Source: an uncultured Eubacteriales bacterium (GTDB lineage: Bacteria; Bacillota; Clostridia; Peptostreptococcales; Anaerovoracaceae). Taken from it: a stretch of 64,000 nt of DNA. Shown here piece after piece: positions 35,053 through 45,134 of the stretch. Below the pieces are notes generated by a model that saw only the letters and a program-made list of their open reading frames with translations, was not told where the DNA came from and made no database searches. The stretch's first letter is position 1; each line of letters begins with the position of its first letter. The stretch is taken from contig UQOC01000003.1 of the NCBI GenBank assembly GCA_900542565.1, forward strand, positions 20,127 to 84,126, given 5' to 3'. A program made the position numbers and the translations under genes.

Positions 35053-35939
35053 TGTATATGGAAAAAGAAGCCTACCCTAAGCCTCTTGTCAGAGTGACGG
35101 GAGGAAAAGGAGGAGAAGCAGTGCTGATAGTGGGAAGTGAAAAGACCGCCCTTCACGATTGCGGCATGGCATGCTTCAGTGAAGAACTTATCAGCAACAT
35201 TGAAAAGGCACTTCAGGAAAGACCTTTGGATTATGTGTTGCTGTCTCATACACATTATGACCACATGGGCGCACTGCCGGATGTCATAAAACGATGGCCT
35301 CAAGTCAAAGTATGCGGCAACGCCAAAGCTGCCCAGGTCTTTGGCAGGCAGGGGGCCCTTGATATGATCGTTTCCATGGGAAAGTCTGCTGCGGAGCTAT
35401 ATGGAAAAGACCCTGATAAAGTGACAGCCGACGGTCTGAGAGTGGATATGATACTGGAAGACGCCGATATTATCAACCTGGGAGATGAAAAGATAGCCGC
35501 TTTTGGAACAAAAGGGCATACGGACTGCTCAGTGTCATACTTCATGCAGCCCGGAGGCATTCTTTTTGCCAGTGAATCCACAGGAATAATAGGAATAGAT
35601 GGAAAAGTAAGGACATCCATACTTAAAAGCTTTGATCAGAGCCTTGAATCAGCAGCATTTCTCAAGATGCTGCCCTTTGATCATATCCTTGTGCCTCATT
35701 TCGGCATCCTGGACAGGCGGTATAACGACAGTTATTTTGATGAATATATAAGGGCGGCAGAAGAAGAGAAGGATTTTATCAATGATCTTATCAAAAAAGG
35801 AATGACATGTGAAGAGATCTTTGAAGAACATAAAAAAGTGTATTGGACTGAGGCGAGAAAGAAAGATCAGCCATACAGGGCCTATGATGTAAACACACAC
35901 ATAATAATAAAGAGAATGTTGAAAGAAGCCGGTCTGTGA
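35049..35939 (+). CDS. metallo-beta-lactamase fold hydrolase
   Basis: A 296-residue cytoplasmic hydrolase with the binuclear zinc motif SHTHYDHMG near residue 66, a later histidine in GTKGHTDCSVSYF and another in LVPHFGILD. This set is typical of the MBL superfamily. The substrate is unknown; the fold covers thiolesterases, lactonases and nucleases. ATG codons at 35049, 35052 and 35058 are all possible starts behind AAAGGA. The gene is translationally coupled to the RarD-type exporter. Its stop codon lies in the loop of a hairpin. Confidence 0.88.
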   Translation: MMYMEKEAYPKPLVRVTGGKGGEAVLIVGSEKTALHDCGMACFSEELISNIEKALQERPLDYVLLSHTHYDHMGALPDVIKRWPQVKVCGNAKAAQVFGRQGALDMIVSMGKSAAELYGKDPDKVTADGLRVDMILEDADIINLGDEKIAAFGTKGHTDCSVSYFMQPGGILFASESTGIIGIDGKVRTSILKSFDQSLESAAFLKMLPFDHILVPHFGILDRRYNDSYFDEYIRAAEEEKDFINDLIKKGMTCEEIFEEHKKVYWTEARKKDQPYRAYDVNTHIIIKRMLKEAGL

Positions 35940-35950
35940 CCGGCTTTATC
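35926..35950 (+). terminator. hairpin over the MBL gene stop codon
   Basis: AAGCCGGTC (35926-35934) pairs with GACCGGCTT (35938-35946) around a 3-base loop, followed by TATC. The stem is GC-rich and the T tract short. Confidence 0.6.
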
Positions 35951-36026
35951 TGTATGCGGACGGCAAACCGCAGGAGTCTCAGCCCGGCATGGATCTTCAG
36001 ATGGGCAAATGGTGTGCCGGAATATG

Positions 36027-36059
36027 AAAAAACCCGGCGGAGCATAACCTCCGGCCGGG
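36027..36059 (-). terminator. terminator of the cysteine-rich protein gene
   Basis: On the minus strand a GC-rich stem with one bulged base ends in GGGTTTTTTC, about 20 bases past the stop codon. Confidence 0.85.
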
Positions 36060-36075
36060 AAACAAGGCCCTGGTG

Positions 36076-37113
36076 TCATCTTCTTGGCTGAGGCCTCTGA
36101 GGCCTTTGAGGACGACATTCACAGCAATCATCATCTTTATCACAGTGTCTGTCTTTGCAATGGGCTGGGCCGTCGCACGGGTCATTACAGCCGTCATCTT
36201 CATCATGGCAGTTTTCGGCAGTATCCCCGACTCTGACCTGATTAGGGAAAAGGGTAGGGAAAGTGGTGCAGATGGCGTTCTGCTGTACAGGTGCCTGGGC
36301 ATATCCTGTTGACAGGACACAGAGCTGGACAGGTATGATGATCTTCTTTTCGCATACCACGCAAATTGCTACGATCAGATTTCCGCTGACTGTACCGTCA
36401 GGACTGATATTCAGATCTCTTCCGCAGTTATTGGTGGCAAGTCTCGCTTCACATGATGAGTTGCACAGCTCCGTAAACCGAGGCATAAAGGCCGTATCAA
36501 TGGCCGACGGCATACAGATCTCGAAAAAGTTGGTAAGTACCAGCGGCTGGCTGCTGTCTGCAATGTTCACATTGGTACATACGGTGAACACCGTATCGTT
36601 GTTGCAGCTGTCACACAGGAGCAGATCCAGTTCGATCATCACATTGCCTGTTATGGCAATGTTCTGAGTACCGAATACAGGAGTGCCCATACATCTGTCA
36701 TCACAGCTGTCTGTTTCAGCATACAGTATCTTTTCCGAGCAGTTGCCGTCTGCGCCCACCACGGTCAGCTGCTGTCCGTCGGCATTCTGCAGGAATGTGG
36801 CGCCTGATATACTGGTGTTGACATCAAGCTTCAGGTTGCAGGGGTCGTCTACATTATATGGATTAAAACTCCTTTTACATCTTATGTCGATCACTCTTTT
36901 GACTCTGTGTCCGGCAGGAACCTGCGGTGTGAATGTCTGGTTCTGTACTGTTTTCATGCCTTGAAGGTTGAACCTGACAGCGTCAAAGACCTTCTGCACA
37001 TAGATAGGTTCGCATTTCAGACTGTCTATATCGCCGTCAAATTCGCACATGGTATTGGCATTGCAGCAGTTCTGATAGAGGTCCTGGGATACTCTCCCAC
37101 CAAAGCAGCTCAT
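36076..37113 (-). CDS. cysteine-rich protein of unknown function
   Basis: A 345-residue protein with 29 cysteines and no signal peptide or membrane segment. After a Cys-rich start (MSCFGGRVSQDLYQNCCNAN) there are two beta-rich repeats of similar layout, suggested by VPAGHRVKRVIDIRC and LVLTNFFEIC. The tail is acidic and Cys/His-rich (NDPCDGPAHCKDRHCDKDD), then a basic end QRPQRPQPRR. This composition resembles spore-coat or other cross-linked structural proteins, but I cannot assign a family. It has a good GGAGG site and a clear terminator, and is divergent from the M16 peptidase gene. Confidence 0.75.
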   Translation of the reverse strand: MSCFGGRVSQDLYQNCCNANTMCEFDGDIDSLKCEPIYVQKVFDAVRFNLQGMKTVQNQTFTPQVPAGHRVKRVIDIRCKRSFNPYNVDDPCNLKLDVNTSISGATFLQNADGQQLTVVGADGNCSEKILYAETDSCDDRCMGTPVFGTQNIAITGNVMIELDLLLCDSCNNDTVFTVCTNVNIADSSQPLVLTNFFEICMPSAIDTAFMPRFTELCNSSCEARLATNNCGRDLNISPDGTVSGNLIVAICVVCEKKIIIPVQLCVLSTGYAQAPVQQNAICTTFPTLFPNQVRVGDTAENCHDEDDGCNDPCDGPAHCKDRHCDKDDDCCECRPQRPQRPQPRR

Positions 37114-37215
37114 ATATATTACCTCCTTAAATAGTCCAATATCTTTCTCTGATAGTATATGAAAAAAAGCTGAAATGTGTTATTATATTTATGCTCAAAA
37201 AAATGGAGGTAAATT

Positions 37216-38472
37216 ATGAATGATATCGATATAAGGACTTTGGACTGCGGAGTGCGGGTTGTGATGGAGAAGATCCCGCATGTCAAATCCGCTGCTCTTG
37301 GCATATGGGTGAAAAACGGCGCTGTTGATGAAACACCGCAGGTCGCCGGCATTTCTCATTTCATAGAGCACATGATGTTCAAAGGTACCCATAAGCGCAG
37401 CGCAAAGCAGATAGCGGAAGATGTCGACCGTATAGGCGGTCAGATGAACGCCTTTACAGGGAAAGAAGCAACCTGCTATTATGTCAAGACCATAAGCGGC
37501 CATATCAAAGACGGAGCCGATGTGATCCTTGACATGGTCAGCAACGCCGTATTTGACAGCAGAGAAATGACCAAAGAAAGAAAGGTCATATGTGAAGAGA
37601 TAAAGATGATACAGGATCAGCCCGATGACCTTGTCCATGACACCGTAGCAGAGCTGGTGTTCAAGGATATGCCTCTGGGCAATTCGATCATAGGGACACA
37701 GACTTCCCTCAGCAAGATAACCCGGCCTGTCATCACAGGATATAAAGAGAGGGCATATACCAGAGATTCCATAGTTGTAAGCGTAGCAGGCAATTTTGAT
37801 GAAGAGGACATGTGCGAGTACCTGTCAGACAAATTCAGCAGCCTTGCAGCTTCAAAAGAACATGTGCAGCCGGAAGAAAAGCCGTACATACCAAGGTTCA
37901 AGGTGATAAGCAAGGATATCAAGCAGGCGCATATCTGCATGGCAACAAGAAGCATAAGCCTTGACGACCCCAGATACTATGCTTTCTCTGTTATGAACAA
38001 TGTGATGGGAGGAAGCATGAGTTCAAGGCTTTTTCAGAACATCAGAGAAGAAAAAGGCCTTGCGTATAGTGTGTACTCAATGAACAGTTCATTCAGGGAT
38101 GCAGGATATTTCAATATATATGCAGGAGTCAGCCATGACATGATCGGAGCGGCCATCGAAGGGATCAGAGAAGAGCTGGACATGCTTGACAGAAAAGGTC
38201 TCACAGATGAAGAGATATCAATGTCAAAAGAACAGCTCAAGAGCAGTTATATCTTTGGCCAGGAAAATGTGGCAAGCCGTATGTTCGCCATCGGGAAAAA
38301 CCTGCTGCTGCTGGGAAAAGTATATGGTACAGAAGAAGTCCTTGAAGGCATAGACAGGGTTACAGGAGAGGACATAGATGACATCAAGCATATGATCTGT
38401 GATACTGCAGGCTATTGTGCCGTATGCCTGACTGATAAAAAGATAGATCTGAAGAAGATGGTAAAGGCATGA
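37216..38472 (+). CDS. M16 family zinc peptidase (processing-peptidase-like)
   Basis: A 418-residue M16 peptidase. The inverted zinc motif is HFIEH (HxxEH) in GISHFIEHMMFKGT near residue 50, with the downstream glutamate in ERKVICEEIKMIQD. Bacterial homologues (YmxG-like) resemble mitochondrial processing peptidase and cleave peptides or protein N-termini in the cytoplasm. GGAGGT precedes the start. It is followed by dut after 3 bases and dgt soon after, so it begins a long operon. Confidence 0.93.
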   Translation: MNDIDIRTLDCGVRVVMEKIPHVKSAALGIWVKNGAVDETPQVAGISHFIEHMMFKGTHKRSAKQIAEDVDRIGGQMNAFTGKEATCYYVKTISGHIKDGADVILDMVSNAVFDSREMTKERKVICEEIKMIQDQPDDLVHDTVAELVFKDMPLGNSIIGTQTSLSKITRPVITGYKERAYTRDSIVVSVAGNFDEEDMCEYLSDKFSSLAASKEHVQPEEKPYIPRFKVISKDIKQAHICMATRSISLDDPRYYAFSVMNNVMGGSMSSRLFQNIREEKGLAYSVYSMNSSFRDAGYFNIYAGVSHDMIGAAIEGIREELDMLDRKGLTDEEISMSKEQLKSSYIFGQENVASRMFAIGKNLLLLGKVYGTEEVLEGIDRVTGEDIDDIKHMICDTAGYCAVCLTDKKIDLKKMVKA

Positions 38473-38475
38473 TTT

Positions 38476-38925
38476 ATGAACGGAACTGAAAAGATCAAGA
38501 TAAAGATAATAAGCAAGAGCGGACGGATGCCTTCATACGAGACAGACGGTTCTGCCGGAGCTGACCTGAGGGCGTACCTTAAAAGCCCGGTGACCCTGAT
38601 GCCGGGCGAAAGACGGCTGATCCCCACCGGACTTTTCATAGAACTTCCTGATGGCATCGAAGCTCAGGTAAGAGCCCGCTCCGGACTTTCCATAAAACAT
38701 GGTATAAGCCTGGTAAATGGAGTGGGAACGGTGGACAGCGACTACAGAGGAGAATGGAATGTACCTGTCATAAATTTCGGCAGTGAGCCTTATACCATAC
38801 ACGATGGGGACAGGATAGCCCAGGTAGTATTTTCATCATACATAAGGGCTGATTTTGAGATAACATCACAGATCGGTGATACCGGCCGCGGAGCCGGAGG
38901 ATTCGGGCATACCGGAGTAAAATGA
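38476..38925 (+). CDS. dut: dUTP diphosphatase
   Basis: Trimeric dUTPase (149 residues) that keeps uracil out of DNA and supplies dUMP. All five motifs are present: AGADLRA, RSGL, GTVDSDYRGE, DRIAQ and the C-terminal GRGAGGFGHTG. It sits 3 bases after the M16 gene and 18 before dgt. Confidence 0.97.
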   Translation: MNGTEKIKIKIISKSGRMPSYETDGSAGADLRAYLKSPVTLMPGERRLIPTGLFIELPDGIEAQVRARSGLSIKHGISLVNGVGTVDSDYRGEWNVPVINFGSEPYTIHDGDRIAQVVFSSYIRADFEITSQIGDTGRGAGGFGHTGVK

Positions 38926-38943
38926 TGCAGGAGGAGGACCGCC

Positions 38944-39954
38944 ATGCTTTTGAGAGAAGATCTTGAAAAAAGGGAAATAGAGAATCTTTCTCCGCTGGCC
39001 GTGAAAAGCGCTTTTTCCAGAGGGCGTGCAGCGGAGGAGGAAAAATGTGATATAAGGACGGAGTTTCAGAGGGACAGGGACAGGATAATCCATTCCAAGT
39101 CTTTCCGCAGGCTGATGCACAAGACTCAGGTATTCCTCGCTCCAGAGGGGGATCATTTCAGGACCAGGCTGACACATACCATCGAGGTCTCCCAGATAGC
39201 AAGGACCATCGCCAGAGCTCTCAATCTCAACGAAGATCTGACCGAAGCCATAGCCCTCGGCCATGACCTGGGACACACGCCTTTTGGCCATAACGGGGAA
39301 GAGGTCCTCAATATGGTCCATCCCGGAGGGTTCCATCATAATGTACAGAGCCTGAGGGTAGTTGATGTCCTGGAGTCCACATCTTCCCGCAGGGGGATGA
39401 ACCTTACTGCAGAAGTCAGAGACGGTATAGTGAACCACACGGGTCCGGTGCTCCCGTTCACATTGGAAGGACAGGTAGTCAAGATAAGTGACAGGGTCGC
39501 TTACATAAACCATGATATTGACGATGCTTTGAGGAGCGGAGTCATCTCCATGGACGATATACCAAGGTCAGCTCTTGAACTGTTTGGTTACAGCCATAGG
39601 GAGCGGATAAACAACATGGTCAATGATCTTATAAAAAACAGTGACGGCAGGGACTGTATCGCTCAGAGCACCCGGTACAGAGAAGAGCTGCTGTCTCTGC
39701 GCTCTTTTATGTTCACCAATGTATATAAGAGCAGCCGGGTAAAGAGGGAAGAGGATCTCAATAAAGTCGAAGTCGTCATAAGTTCTCTTTATGACTATTT
39801 CCTGAAAAATCCTGATAAACTGCCGGATGATATGGACAGGATCGTCAAGGAAGACGGCGTAGCCGAGGCTGTAAAAGACCATATAGCCGGGATGACGGAC
39901 AGATATGCTCTGAGCGTATATACAGATCTGTTTGTGCCGCGGAGCTGGAAATAA
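38944..39954 (+). CDS. dgt: dGTP triphosphohydrolase-like HD protein
   Basis: A 336-residue HD-domain protein of the dGTPase family, which cleaves dNTPs to nucleosides and triphosphate. The N-terminal FHSK-type motif is seen in IIHSKSFRRLMHKTQVF, followed by RTRLTHTIEVSQIARTIA, the metal pair GHDLGHTPFGHNGE, and a late histidine/aspartate in INHDIDDA. It is placed before dnaG, as in several Clostridia, together with dut in a nucleotide-pool and replication operon. Confidence 0.94.
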   Translation: MLLREDLEKREIENLSPLAVKSAFSRGRAAEEEKCDIRTEFQRDRDRIIHSKSFRRLMHKTQVFLAPEGDHFRTRLTHTIEVSQIARTIARALNLNEDLTEAIALGHDLGHTPFGHNGEEVLNMVHPGGFHHNVQSLRVVDVLESTSSRRGMNLTAEVRDGIVNHTGPVLPFTLEGQVVKISDRVAYINHDIDDALRSGVISMDDIPRSALELFGYSHRERINNMVNDLIKNSDGRDCIAQSTRYREELLSLRSFMFTNVYKSSRVKREEDLNKVEVVISSLYDYFLKNPDKLPDDMDRIVKEDGVAEAVKDHIAGMTDRYALSVYTDLFVPRSWK

Positions 39955-39983
39955 GGGACCAGATGCAAAATAGGAGGCTTTTC

Positions 39984-40109
39984 ATGAACTACAGTGATAA
40001 AAAAAAGGGGAGGCGGCTCCATGATGAGGACTTTGCTCAGATGATCTGCGATGAAGGAGCAGGAGCCAGATATTCACTGTTTTCCGGAAAGGCAAAGAAA
40101 AAAATTTAA
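39984..40109 (+). CDS. 41-residue basic unknown protein
   Basis: A short gene with a good AGGAGG site 8 bases before its ATG, encoding MNYSDKKKGRRLHDEDFAQM and then a C terminus ending in AKKKI. It lies between dgt and dnaG. No homologue recognised. The strong site and operon position support translation; the size leaves doubt. Confidence 0.5.
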   Translation: MNYSDKKKGRRLHDEDFAQMICDEGAGARYSLFSGKAKKKI

Positions 40110-40186
40110 AAAAATAACAGAAAAAATAAAGGAAATCACTCATTTTTTGCGAATAAAAACATAGAACGATGTTTTTGGAGCGAAAG

Positions 40187-41944
40187 ATGAGTTTTTCTTT
40201 TAGTAAAGAAGCAATAGAGGATCTTAAAAGCCGGATAGATATAGTTGATGTCATAGGACGCCAGGTTCAGTTAAAACGGGCTGGAGCCAACTATAAGGGA
40301 CTTTGTCCGTTCCATAACGAAAAGACACCTTCCTTTATCGTATCTCCTCAGAAACAGATATTTACCTGTTTCGGCGGATGCGGCGCTTCAGGTGATGTGG
40401 TATCTTTTGTGATGAGATATTATAATCTGGAGTTTAATGAGGCTGTAGAAAAACTTGCCAAAGAATACGGGATAGACATCGTCAAAAGCCAGCGCAGGAA
40501 TGATGACAGAGAAAAATACTATGAGATCAACCGTGAAGCTGCCAGATTCTTTTACAGGAATATGACCGAAGGCCCCAACAGAGGTTATTCATACATGAGA
40601 AGGCGTGGCATAGAGGACAGGACCATCAAAAAATTTGGTCTGGGATATGCGCCTGACAGCTGGGATTCTCTGTATGGATATTTTAAGGAAAAGGGAACTG
40701 ATGAAAAACTGCTCCTTGAACTGGGCCTGCTTTCCCAGAAAGACGGAAGATACTTTGATAAGTTCAGGGACCGGGTGATCTTTCCCATAATCAATACGGC
40801 AGGAAAGGTTATAGGTTTTGGAGGCAGGGCCCTCGATGACAAAGCCATGCCCAAATATCTGAACTCACCTGAAAACAGGGTATTTCAGAAAAAAAATAAT
40901 CTCTACGCCTTAAATTCCACCAAACAGGATATAGGCAAGGCCGGGACTGCGATCATAGTCGAAGGCTATATGGACGCCATATCACTGTACCAGAACGGCG
41001 TGCGGAATGTGGCCGCATCTTTGGGAACGGCTCTGACAGATAATCAGGCTAAACTGATAAACAGATATACAAAGAATGTTGTCCTTTCATATGATGCGGA
41101 TGCAGCCGGACAGAAAGCAGCATTGAGAGGGATAGAGGTACTCAGGAATGAGGGCTGTAAAGTAAAGGTCCTTCATGTTACTGACGGAAAAGATCCTGAC
41201 GAATATATCAAAAAAAACGGCCGGGATGCTTTTGATAAGCTGGTGGAAAAAGCCATACCATACACAGACTATAAGATCGAGGCTGCCAAGAGAGATATCG
41301 ATCTTGGCACAGAAGAGGGAAAAATCGATTTTATCAGGCGTATAACACCTATTTTATCTGATTTAACTCCGGTAGAAGCGGATATATATATAAAAAAAGC
41401 TGCAAGAGATACGGGTATTTCCGAAAAAGCTATAAAAATGGAAATTCCAGTCAATAATAAGCGGGAACAGTCCTCTGGTGCCGTGAGACAAGAAAAACAG
41501 GGCACCAATGGCATCAGCGTCTCCAACATCGAGGCTTCTGTACTGAAATGTCTTTTTATAGACCCGCAGCTTTCGGAAGCCCTTCTGCCTTATATGGACA
41601 TGTTTGAGAGCGAACTCAGCCGCAGGGCCGTAAACATAGCCTTTGAAGAATACGGCCTCAAAGGCGATTTTGACAAAAGGACCATAATGGACAGGTTGGA
41701 TCCTGATGAGAGCATGGCTCTCCAGGAGAGCATAGACAAAGTGCAGATAAAAGGCAATGAAAAAGAGGTCCTGACCAGGTGCATCCACAGATGGGAGTAC
41801 GGAAGGCTTGAAAAAGAAGAAAAGAAAATAATAGATATGCTGACTCTGGCCGATGCCGACAAAAATGAACCTGCAGCCAGAGATCTTGCCGAAAAGCTTA
41901 TGAGGATACGAGCAGAGATGGAGATCCACGGAGGAAAAATATGA
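40187..41944 (+). CDS. dnaG: DNA primase
   Basis: Makes RNA primers for replication, 585 residues. The N-terminal zinc finger starts [11 protein letters not shown] near residue 42. The TOPRIM core shows [14 protein letters not shown] and [13 protein letters not shown]. The C-terminal helicase-binding part follows. Oddly, the second half of the zinc motif reads [11 protein letters not shown], three residues between the cysteines instead of the usual two. Start chosen at 40187 behind GGAGCG; the codon at 40169 has no site. It overlaps rpoD by 4 bases. Confidence 0.97.
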   Translation: MSFSFSKEAIEDLKSRIDIVDVIGRQVQLKRAGANYKGLCPFHNEKTPSFIVSPQKQIFTCFGGCGASGDVVSFVMRYYNLEFNEAVEKLAKEYGIDIVKSQRRNDDREKYYEINREAARFFYRNMTEGPNRGYSYMRRRGIEDRTIKKFGLGYAPDSWDSLYGYFKEKGTDEKLLLELGLLSQKDGRYFDKFRDRVIFPIINTAGKVIGFGGRALDDKAMPKYLNSPENRVFQKKNNLYALNSTKQDIGKAGTAIIVEGYMDAISLYQNGVRNVAASLGTALTDNQAKLINRYTKNVVLSYDADAAGQKAALRGIEVLRNEGCKVKVLHVTDGKDPDEYIKKNGRDAFDKLVEKAIPYTDYKIEAAKRDIDLGTEEGKIDFIRRITPILSDLTPVEADIYIKKAARDTGISEKAIKMEIPVNNKREQSSGAVRQEKQGTNGISVSNIEASVLKCLFIDPQLSEALLPYMDMFESELSRRAVNIAFEEYGLKGDFDKRTIMDRLDPDESMALQESIDKVQIKGNEKEVLTRCIHRWEYGRLEKEEKKIIDMLTLADADKNEPAARDLAEKLMRIRAEMEIHGGKI

Positions 41945-43128
41945 TGACGAACGAAAAAGAAAAGAAAGAAAAAACTACCATGCAGAGCGGTGAATCAGAA
42001 CAGTCACAAGATAAAAAAAATGAATTGCTTTCTGCCTTGCTCGAAAAAGGCAAAAATTCTCATAACCAGCTGACATATTCTGATATTGCCGATATTTTGG
42101 ACTCGACCGATCTCGATAAGAACCAGATCGATGATATGTACGAAGCGCTGATGTCCAAGGGTATAGAGATCGTTTCTGAAACGGATCCCGAAGACTTTGA
42201 CAGCATCCTGGCTGAAAATCCCGATGTCATGGAAGATGCTGAGATGATGGTGGAAGAAGCCAATGATTTTGATCTTGAGTCAGCGATCCCTAAAGGCATA
42301 GCGGTTGATGACCCTGTCAGGATGTATCTCAAAGAGATAGGCAAGGTGCCGCTCCTTTCGGCAGAAGAGGAGATCGAACTGGCAAAGAGGATGGAAAAAG
42401 GCGATGAGGATGCTAAAAAGCGTCTATGTGAGGCAAACCTCAGGCTGGTAGTAAGCATTGCCAAGAGATATGTCGGCAGAGGCATGCTGTTCCTTGACCT
42501 TATCCAGGAAGGCAATCTCGGACTGATAAAGGCTGTAGACAAATTTGATTATACCAAAGGCTATAAATTCTCGACCTATGCCACATGGTGGATAAGACAG
42601 GCCATCACAAGGTCCATTGCTGATCAGGCCAGGACCATCAGGATACCTGTACACATGGTCGAGACCATAAACAAGCTCATAAGAGTATCCAGACAGCTCC
42701 TCCAGACTTATGGCAGAGATCCAAGTCCAGAAGAGATTGCCCAGGAAATGGGAATATCTGTTGATAAGGTTAGGGAAATACAGAAGATAGCCCAGGAACC
42801 GGTTTCACTGGAAACTCCTATAGGAGAGGAAGAGGACAGCCATCTTGGAGATTTCATACCGGATGAAGATGTTCCGGCTCCTGCCGAAGCAGCGGCTTTT
42901 TCAATGCTAAAGGAACAGCTTGTGGAAGTCCTGGATACGCTTACCGAAAGGGAGCAGAAAGTATTGAAGCTGCGTTTCGGCCTGGAAGACGGCAGGGCCA
43001 GGACCCTTGAAGAAGTAGGAAAAGAATTTGATGTCACAAGAGAGAGGATAAGGCAGATAGAAGCCAAATCCCTGAGAAAGCTCCGTCATCCAAGCAGGAG
43101 CAAAAAACTGAAGGATTATCTCGAATAA
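41941..43128 (+). CDS. rpoD: primary RNA polymerase sigma factor
   Basis: The housekeeping sigma-70-type factor (SigA), 395 residues. Region 1.2 [17 protein letters not shown], region 2 ([32 protein letters not shown]), region 3 and region 4.2 ([19 protein letters not shown]) are intact. The acidic N-terminal region 1.1 is present and preceded by a lysine/glutamate-rich stretch. Operon with dnaG, trmK and nif3 is the classical arrangement. Confidence 0.98.
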   Translation: MMTNEKEKKEKTTMQSGESEQSQDKKNELLSALLEKGKNSHNQLTYSDIADILDSTDLDKNQIDDMYEALMSKGIEIVSETDPEDFDSILAENPDVMEDAEMMVEEANDFDLESAIPKGIAVDDPVRMYLKEIGKVPLLSAEEEIELAKRMEKGDEDAKKRLCEANLRLVVSIAKRYVGRGMLFLDLIQEGNLGLIKAVDKFDYTKGYKFSTYATWWIRQAITRSIADQARTIRIPVHMVETINKLIRVSRQLLQTYGRDPSPEEIAQEMGISVDKVREIQKIAQEPVSLETPIGEEEDSHLGDFIPDEDVPAPAEAAAFSMLKEQLVEVLDTLTEREQKVLKLRFGLEDGRARTLEEVGKEFDVTRERIRQIEAKSLRKLRHPSRSKKLKDYLE

Positions 43129-43130
43129 AG

Positions 43131-43835
43131 ATGATAAATTTAAGCGAAAGATTGTTGGCAATAGCCCAGGAAGTCGGAAAGGGAGAAACCGTGGCTGACA
43201 TAGGTACAGATCACGGTTTCCTGCCTTTGTACCTTTGGGAAAAAGGAATATCGCCAAAGGTAATAATGACAGATATCAGCCAAGGCTCTCTGGCAAAAGC
43301 CAGAGAAAACTGCAGCAGATGGTATCCGGACACCGAATTTGATCTGAGGCTCGGTGACGGGATAGGACCGATAGGCCGGGGGGAGGCAGATACGGCGGTT
43401 ATTGCCGGTATGGGAGGCATCCTGATCACAGAGATACTGAAGAAGGATCTGGACAAGGCAAAAGAACTGAAAAAGCTGATACTGCAGCCCAGGAACAACA
43501 TAGGCATATTGAGACACTGGCTCTACAACAGCGGATTTTCCATAATAAACGAAAAACTGGTAAGAGAAGGACGGTTTATCTGCGAGATAATCACAGCGAT
43601 ACCCAAAGAGGTGGCAGTCATAAGGAGCATGGGACCCGAGAGGATAGAATATCAATATCCACACAGCCTGATAAAATTCGCAGGGCCCTTGACTGAAGAA
43701 TATCTCACATGTAAACTTAATATTGAAAAAAATATACTCAGCGGTATGGAAAAAAGCAGCAGCACAGGCCCCAACCAGATCAGGAGCCAGCAATACAGGA
43801 TAGATTATATCGAGAGGCTTATAAGACAGTTATGA
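43131..43835 (+). CDS. trmK: tRNA (adenine-22-N1)-methyltransferase
   Basis: A SAM-dependent methyltransferase for A22 of tRNA, 234 residues. Motif I VADIGTDHGFLPLYL near residue 22, the catalytic-region AVIAGMGGILITEIL and the LQPRNN motif fit the family. It starts 2 bases after the rpoD stop and overlaps nif3 by 4 bases. Confidence 0.93.
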   Translation: MINLSERLLAIAQEVGKGETVADIGTDHGFLPLYLWEKGISPKVIMTDISQGSLAKARENCSRWYPDTEFDLRLGDGIGPIGRGEADTAVIAGMGGILITEILKKDLDKAKELKKLILQPRNNIGILRHWLYNSGFSIINEKLVREGRFICEIITAIPKEVAVIRSMGPERIEYQYPHSLIKFAGPLTEEYLTCKLNIEKNILSGMEKSSSTGPNQIRSQQYRIDYIERLIRQL

Positions 43836-44608
43836 AGGTAGAAAAAATAGCAGAGCTCATCCAAAGGAAGAGCCCCTTAGATACCCAGGAACCATGGGAC
43901 AATTCTGGATTCCAGATAAAATTTGAAGGCTCCGAGATCAGGACAGTACTGGTTGCCATGGAGATAACCGATGAGATAATCGACGAGGCTGAAATCCTGA
44001 AAGCTGACATGATAGTCACGCATCATCCGATGATATTCAACCCAATAAAGAATATCTACGATAATACTGTTACGGGAAACCACATTGTCAGGCTTATCAA
44101 AGATGATATAAATGTATATTCCAGTCATACGCCTTTTGATAAATGCAGCGGAGGAAACGGAGATTATCTGGCCGGCCTCCTGAGGCTGAAAAATGTCAGG
44201 CGGATGGAGACAGACAGCCTGGGATTCTGCCGGGAAGGTATGGCAGACTCTCCCCGGAGTGCAGGAGAATATATCAGCTGTATATGCCAATGGCTCGATC
44301 TTGACATCAGGTCCCTGGCATTTTCGGGAGATCTGGATGATATGATATACAAGGTGGGGCTATGTACAGGCGCAGGTGCCGAATTTGCTGAAAATGCCAA
44401 GGAATCCGGCTGCGATCTTTTCATCACAGGGGATGTAAAGCACCATCAGGCTCAGGAAGCAAGAGAAATGGGGATAAACATCTTAGACATAGGCCATTAC
44501 GGCAGCGAAAAGATATTTACTGCTGATATGGCATCTTATCTAAGGGATAATACAGATCTTACAGTCATAAGATCCACTGTGGATCTTGATCCGTTTGTTT
44601 TGCTTTAG
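43832..44608 (+). CDS. Nif3-like dinuclear metal-centre protein
   Basis: A 258-residue Nif3/YqfO family protein, forming hexameric rings with two metals per subunit. Metal-binding motifs: TQEPWDNSGFQI, MIVTHHPMIFNPIKN and the C-terminal ILDIGHYGSEK. Some members are annotated as GTP cyclohydrolase I type 2; the real role is unsettled. This is the short form, without the PII-like insert of longer homologues. It follows trmK, as usual. Confidence 0.93.
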   Translation: MKVEKIAELIQRKSPLDTQEPWDNSGFQIKFEGSEIRTVLVAMEITDEIIDEAEILKADMIVTHHPMIFNPIKNIYDNTVTGNHIVRLIKDDINVYSSHTPFDKCSGGNGDYLAGLLRLKNVRRMETDSLGFCREGMADSPRSAGEYISCICQWLDLDIRSLAFSGDLDDMIYKVGLCTGAGAEFAENAKESGCDLFITGDVKHHQAQEAREMGINILDIGHYGSEKIFTADMASYLRDNTDLTVIRSTVDLDPFVLL

Positions 44609-44641
44609 GCTGTATTTTAAGATCAAAAGAGGTATTAAAAC

Positions 44642-44743
44642 ATGAACAAGAAAAAACAGACATTGGCAAAGATCATAGTCATCGTCCTGATCGCGGCTAT
44701 GATAGTTACATATTCAATTTCGGTAATCTGGTATCTGTTATAA
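44642..44743 (+). CDS. 33-residue single-helix membrane protein
   Basis: MNKKKQTLAKIIVIVLIAAM followed by a hydrophobic end: a basic head and one membrane helix. It recalls the tiny Prli42/DUF4044-type membrane proteins of Bacillota, but the match is by shape only. AGAGGT lies 8 bases upstream. It sits between nif3 and rnpB, and its stop codon is 7 bases from the RNase P RNA. Confidence 0.6.
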   Translation: MNKKKQTLAKIIVIVLIAAMIVTYSISVIWYLL

Positions 44744-44749
44744 AGATTT

Positions 44750-45091
44750 CGGGTAGAGCAGGCAGTCGCGTCCACCATGTGGATGAGGAAAGTCCGGGCT
44801 CCGCAGGGCAGGATGCCGGATAACGTCCGGCGTAGGTAACTATAGGGAAAGTGCAACAGAAACATTCCGCCGAAACGGGTAATGCCGTGGCAAGGTTGAA
44901 ATGGTGAGGTAAGAGCTCACCGGCGGCATGGAGACATGCCGGCCGTGTAAACCCCATCCGGAGCAAGACCAAAGAGGGGGAAAAGGCAGTTGCCCGCTGC
45001 CTCCCGGTAGGTAGGTCGCTTGAGCTTGTCAGCAATGGCCAGTCGAGATAGATGATTGCCAAATACAGAACCCGGCTTATAGCTCTGCCCG
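44750..45091 (+). ncRNA. rnpB: RNase P RNA, type A
   Basis: The catalytic RNA of ribonuclease P, which trims tRNA 5' ends. Conserved blocks are GAGGAAAGTCC (44785-44795) at the 5' side, GTGCAACAGAAA and GTAAACCCC in the middle, and ACAGAACCCGGCTTAT (45065-45080) at the 3' side, which form P4 and its neighbours. The first and last ten bases (44750-44759, 45082-45091) pair as helix P1. The GGTAAGAGCTCACCGG segment near 44909 is the expected specificity-domain helix. The ~340-base size matches type A, not the Bacillus-type B form. Confidence 0.97.
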
Positions 45092-45134
45092 AACTTTATC
45101 ATAAAAAGAATACACTTCGCTCAGGAGGTCACCA

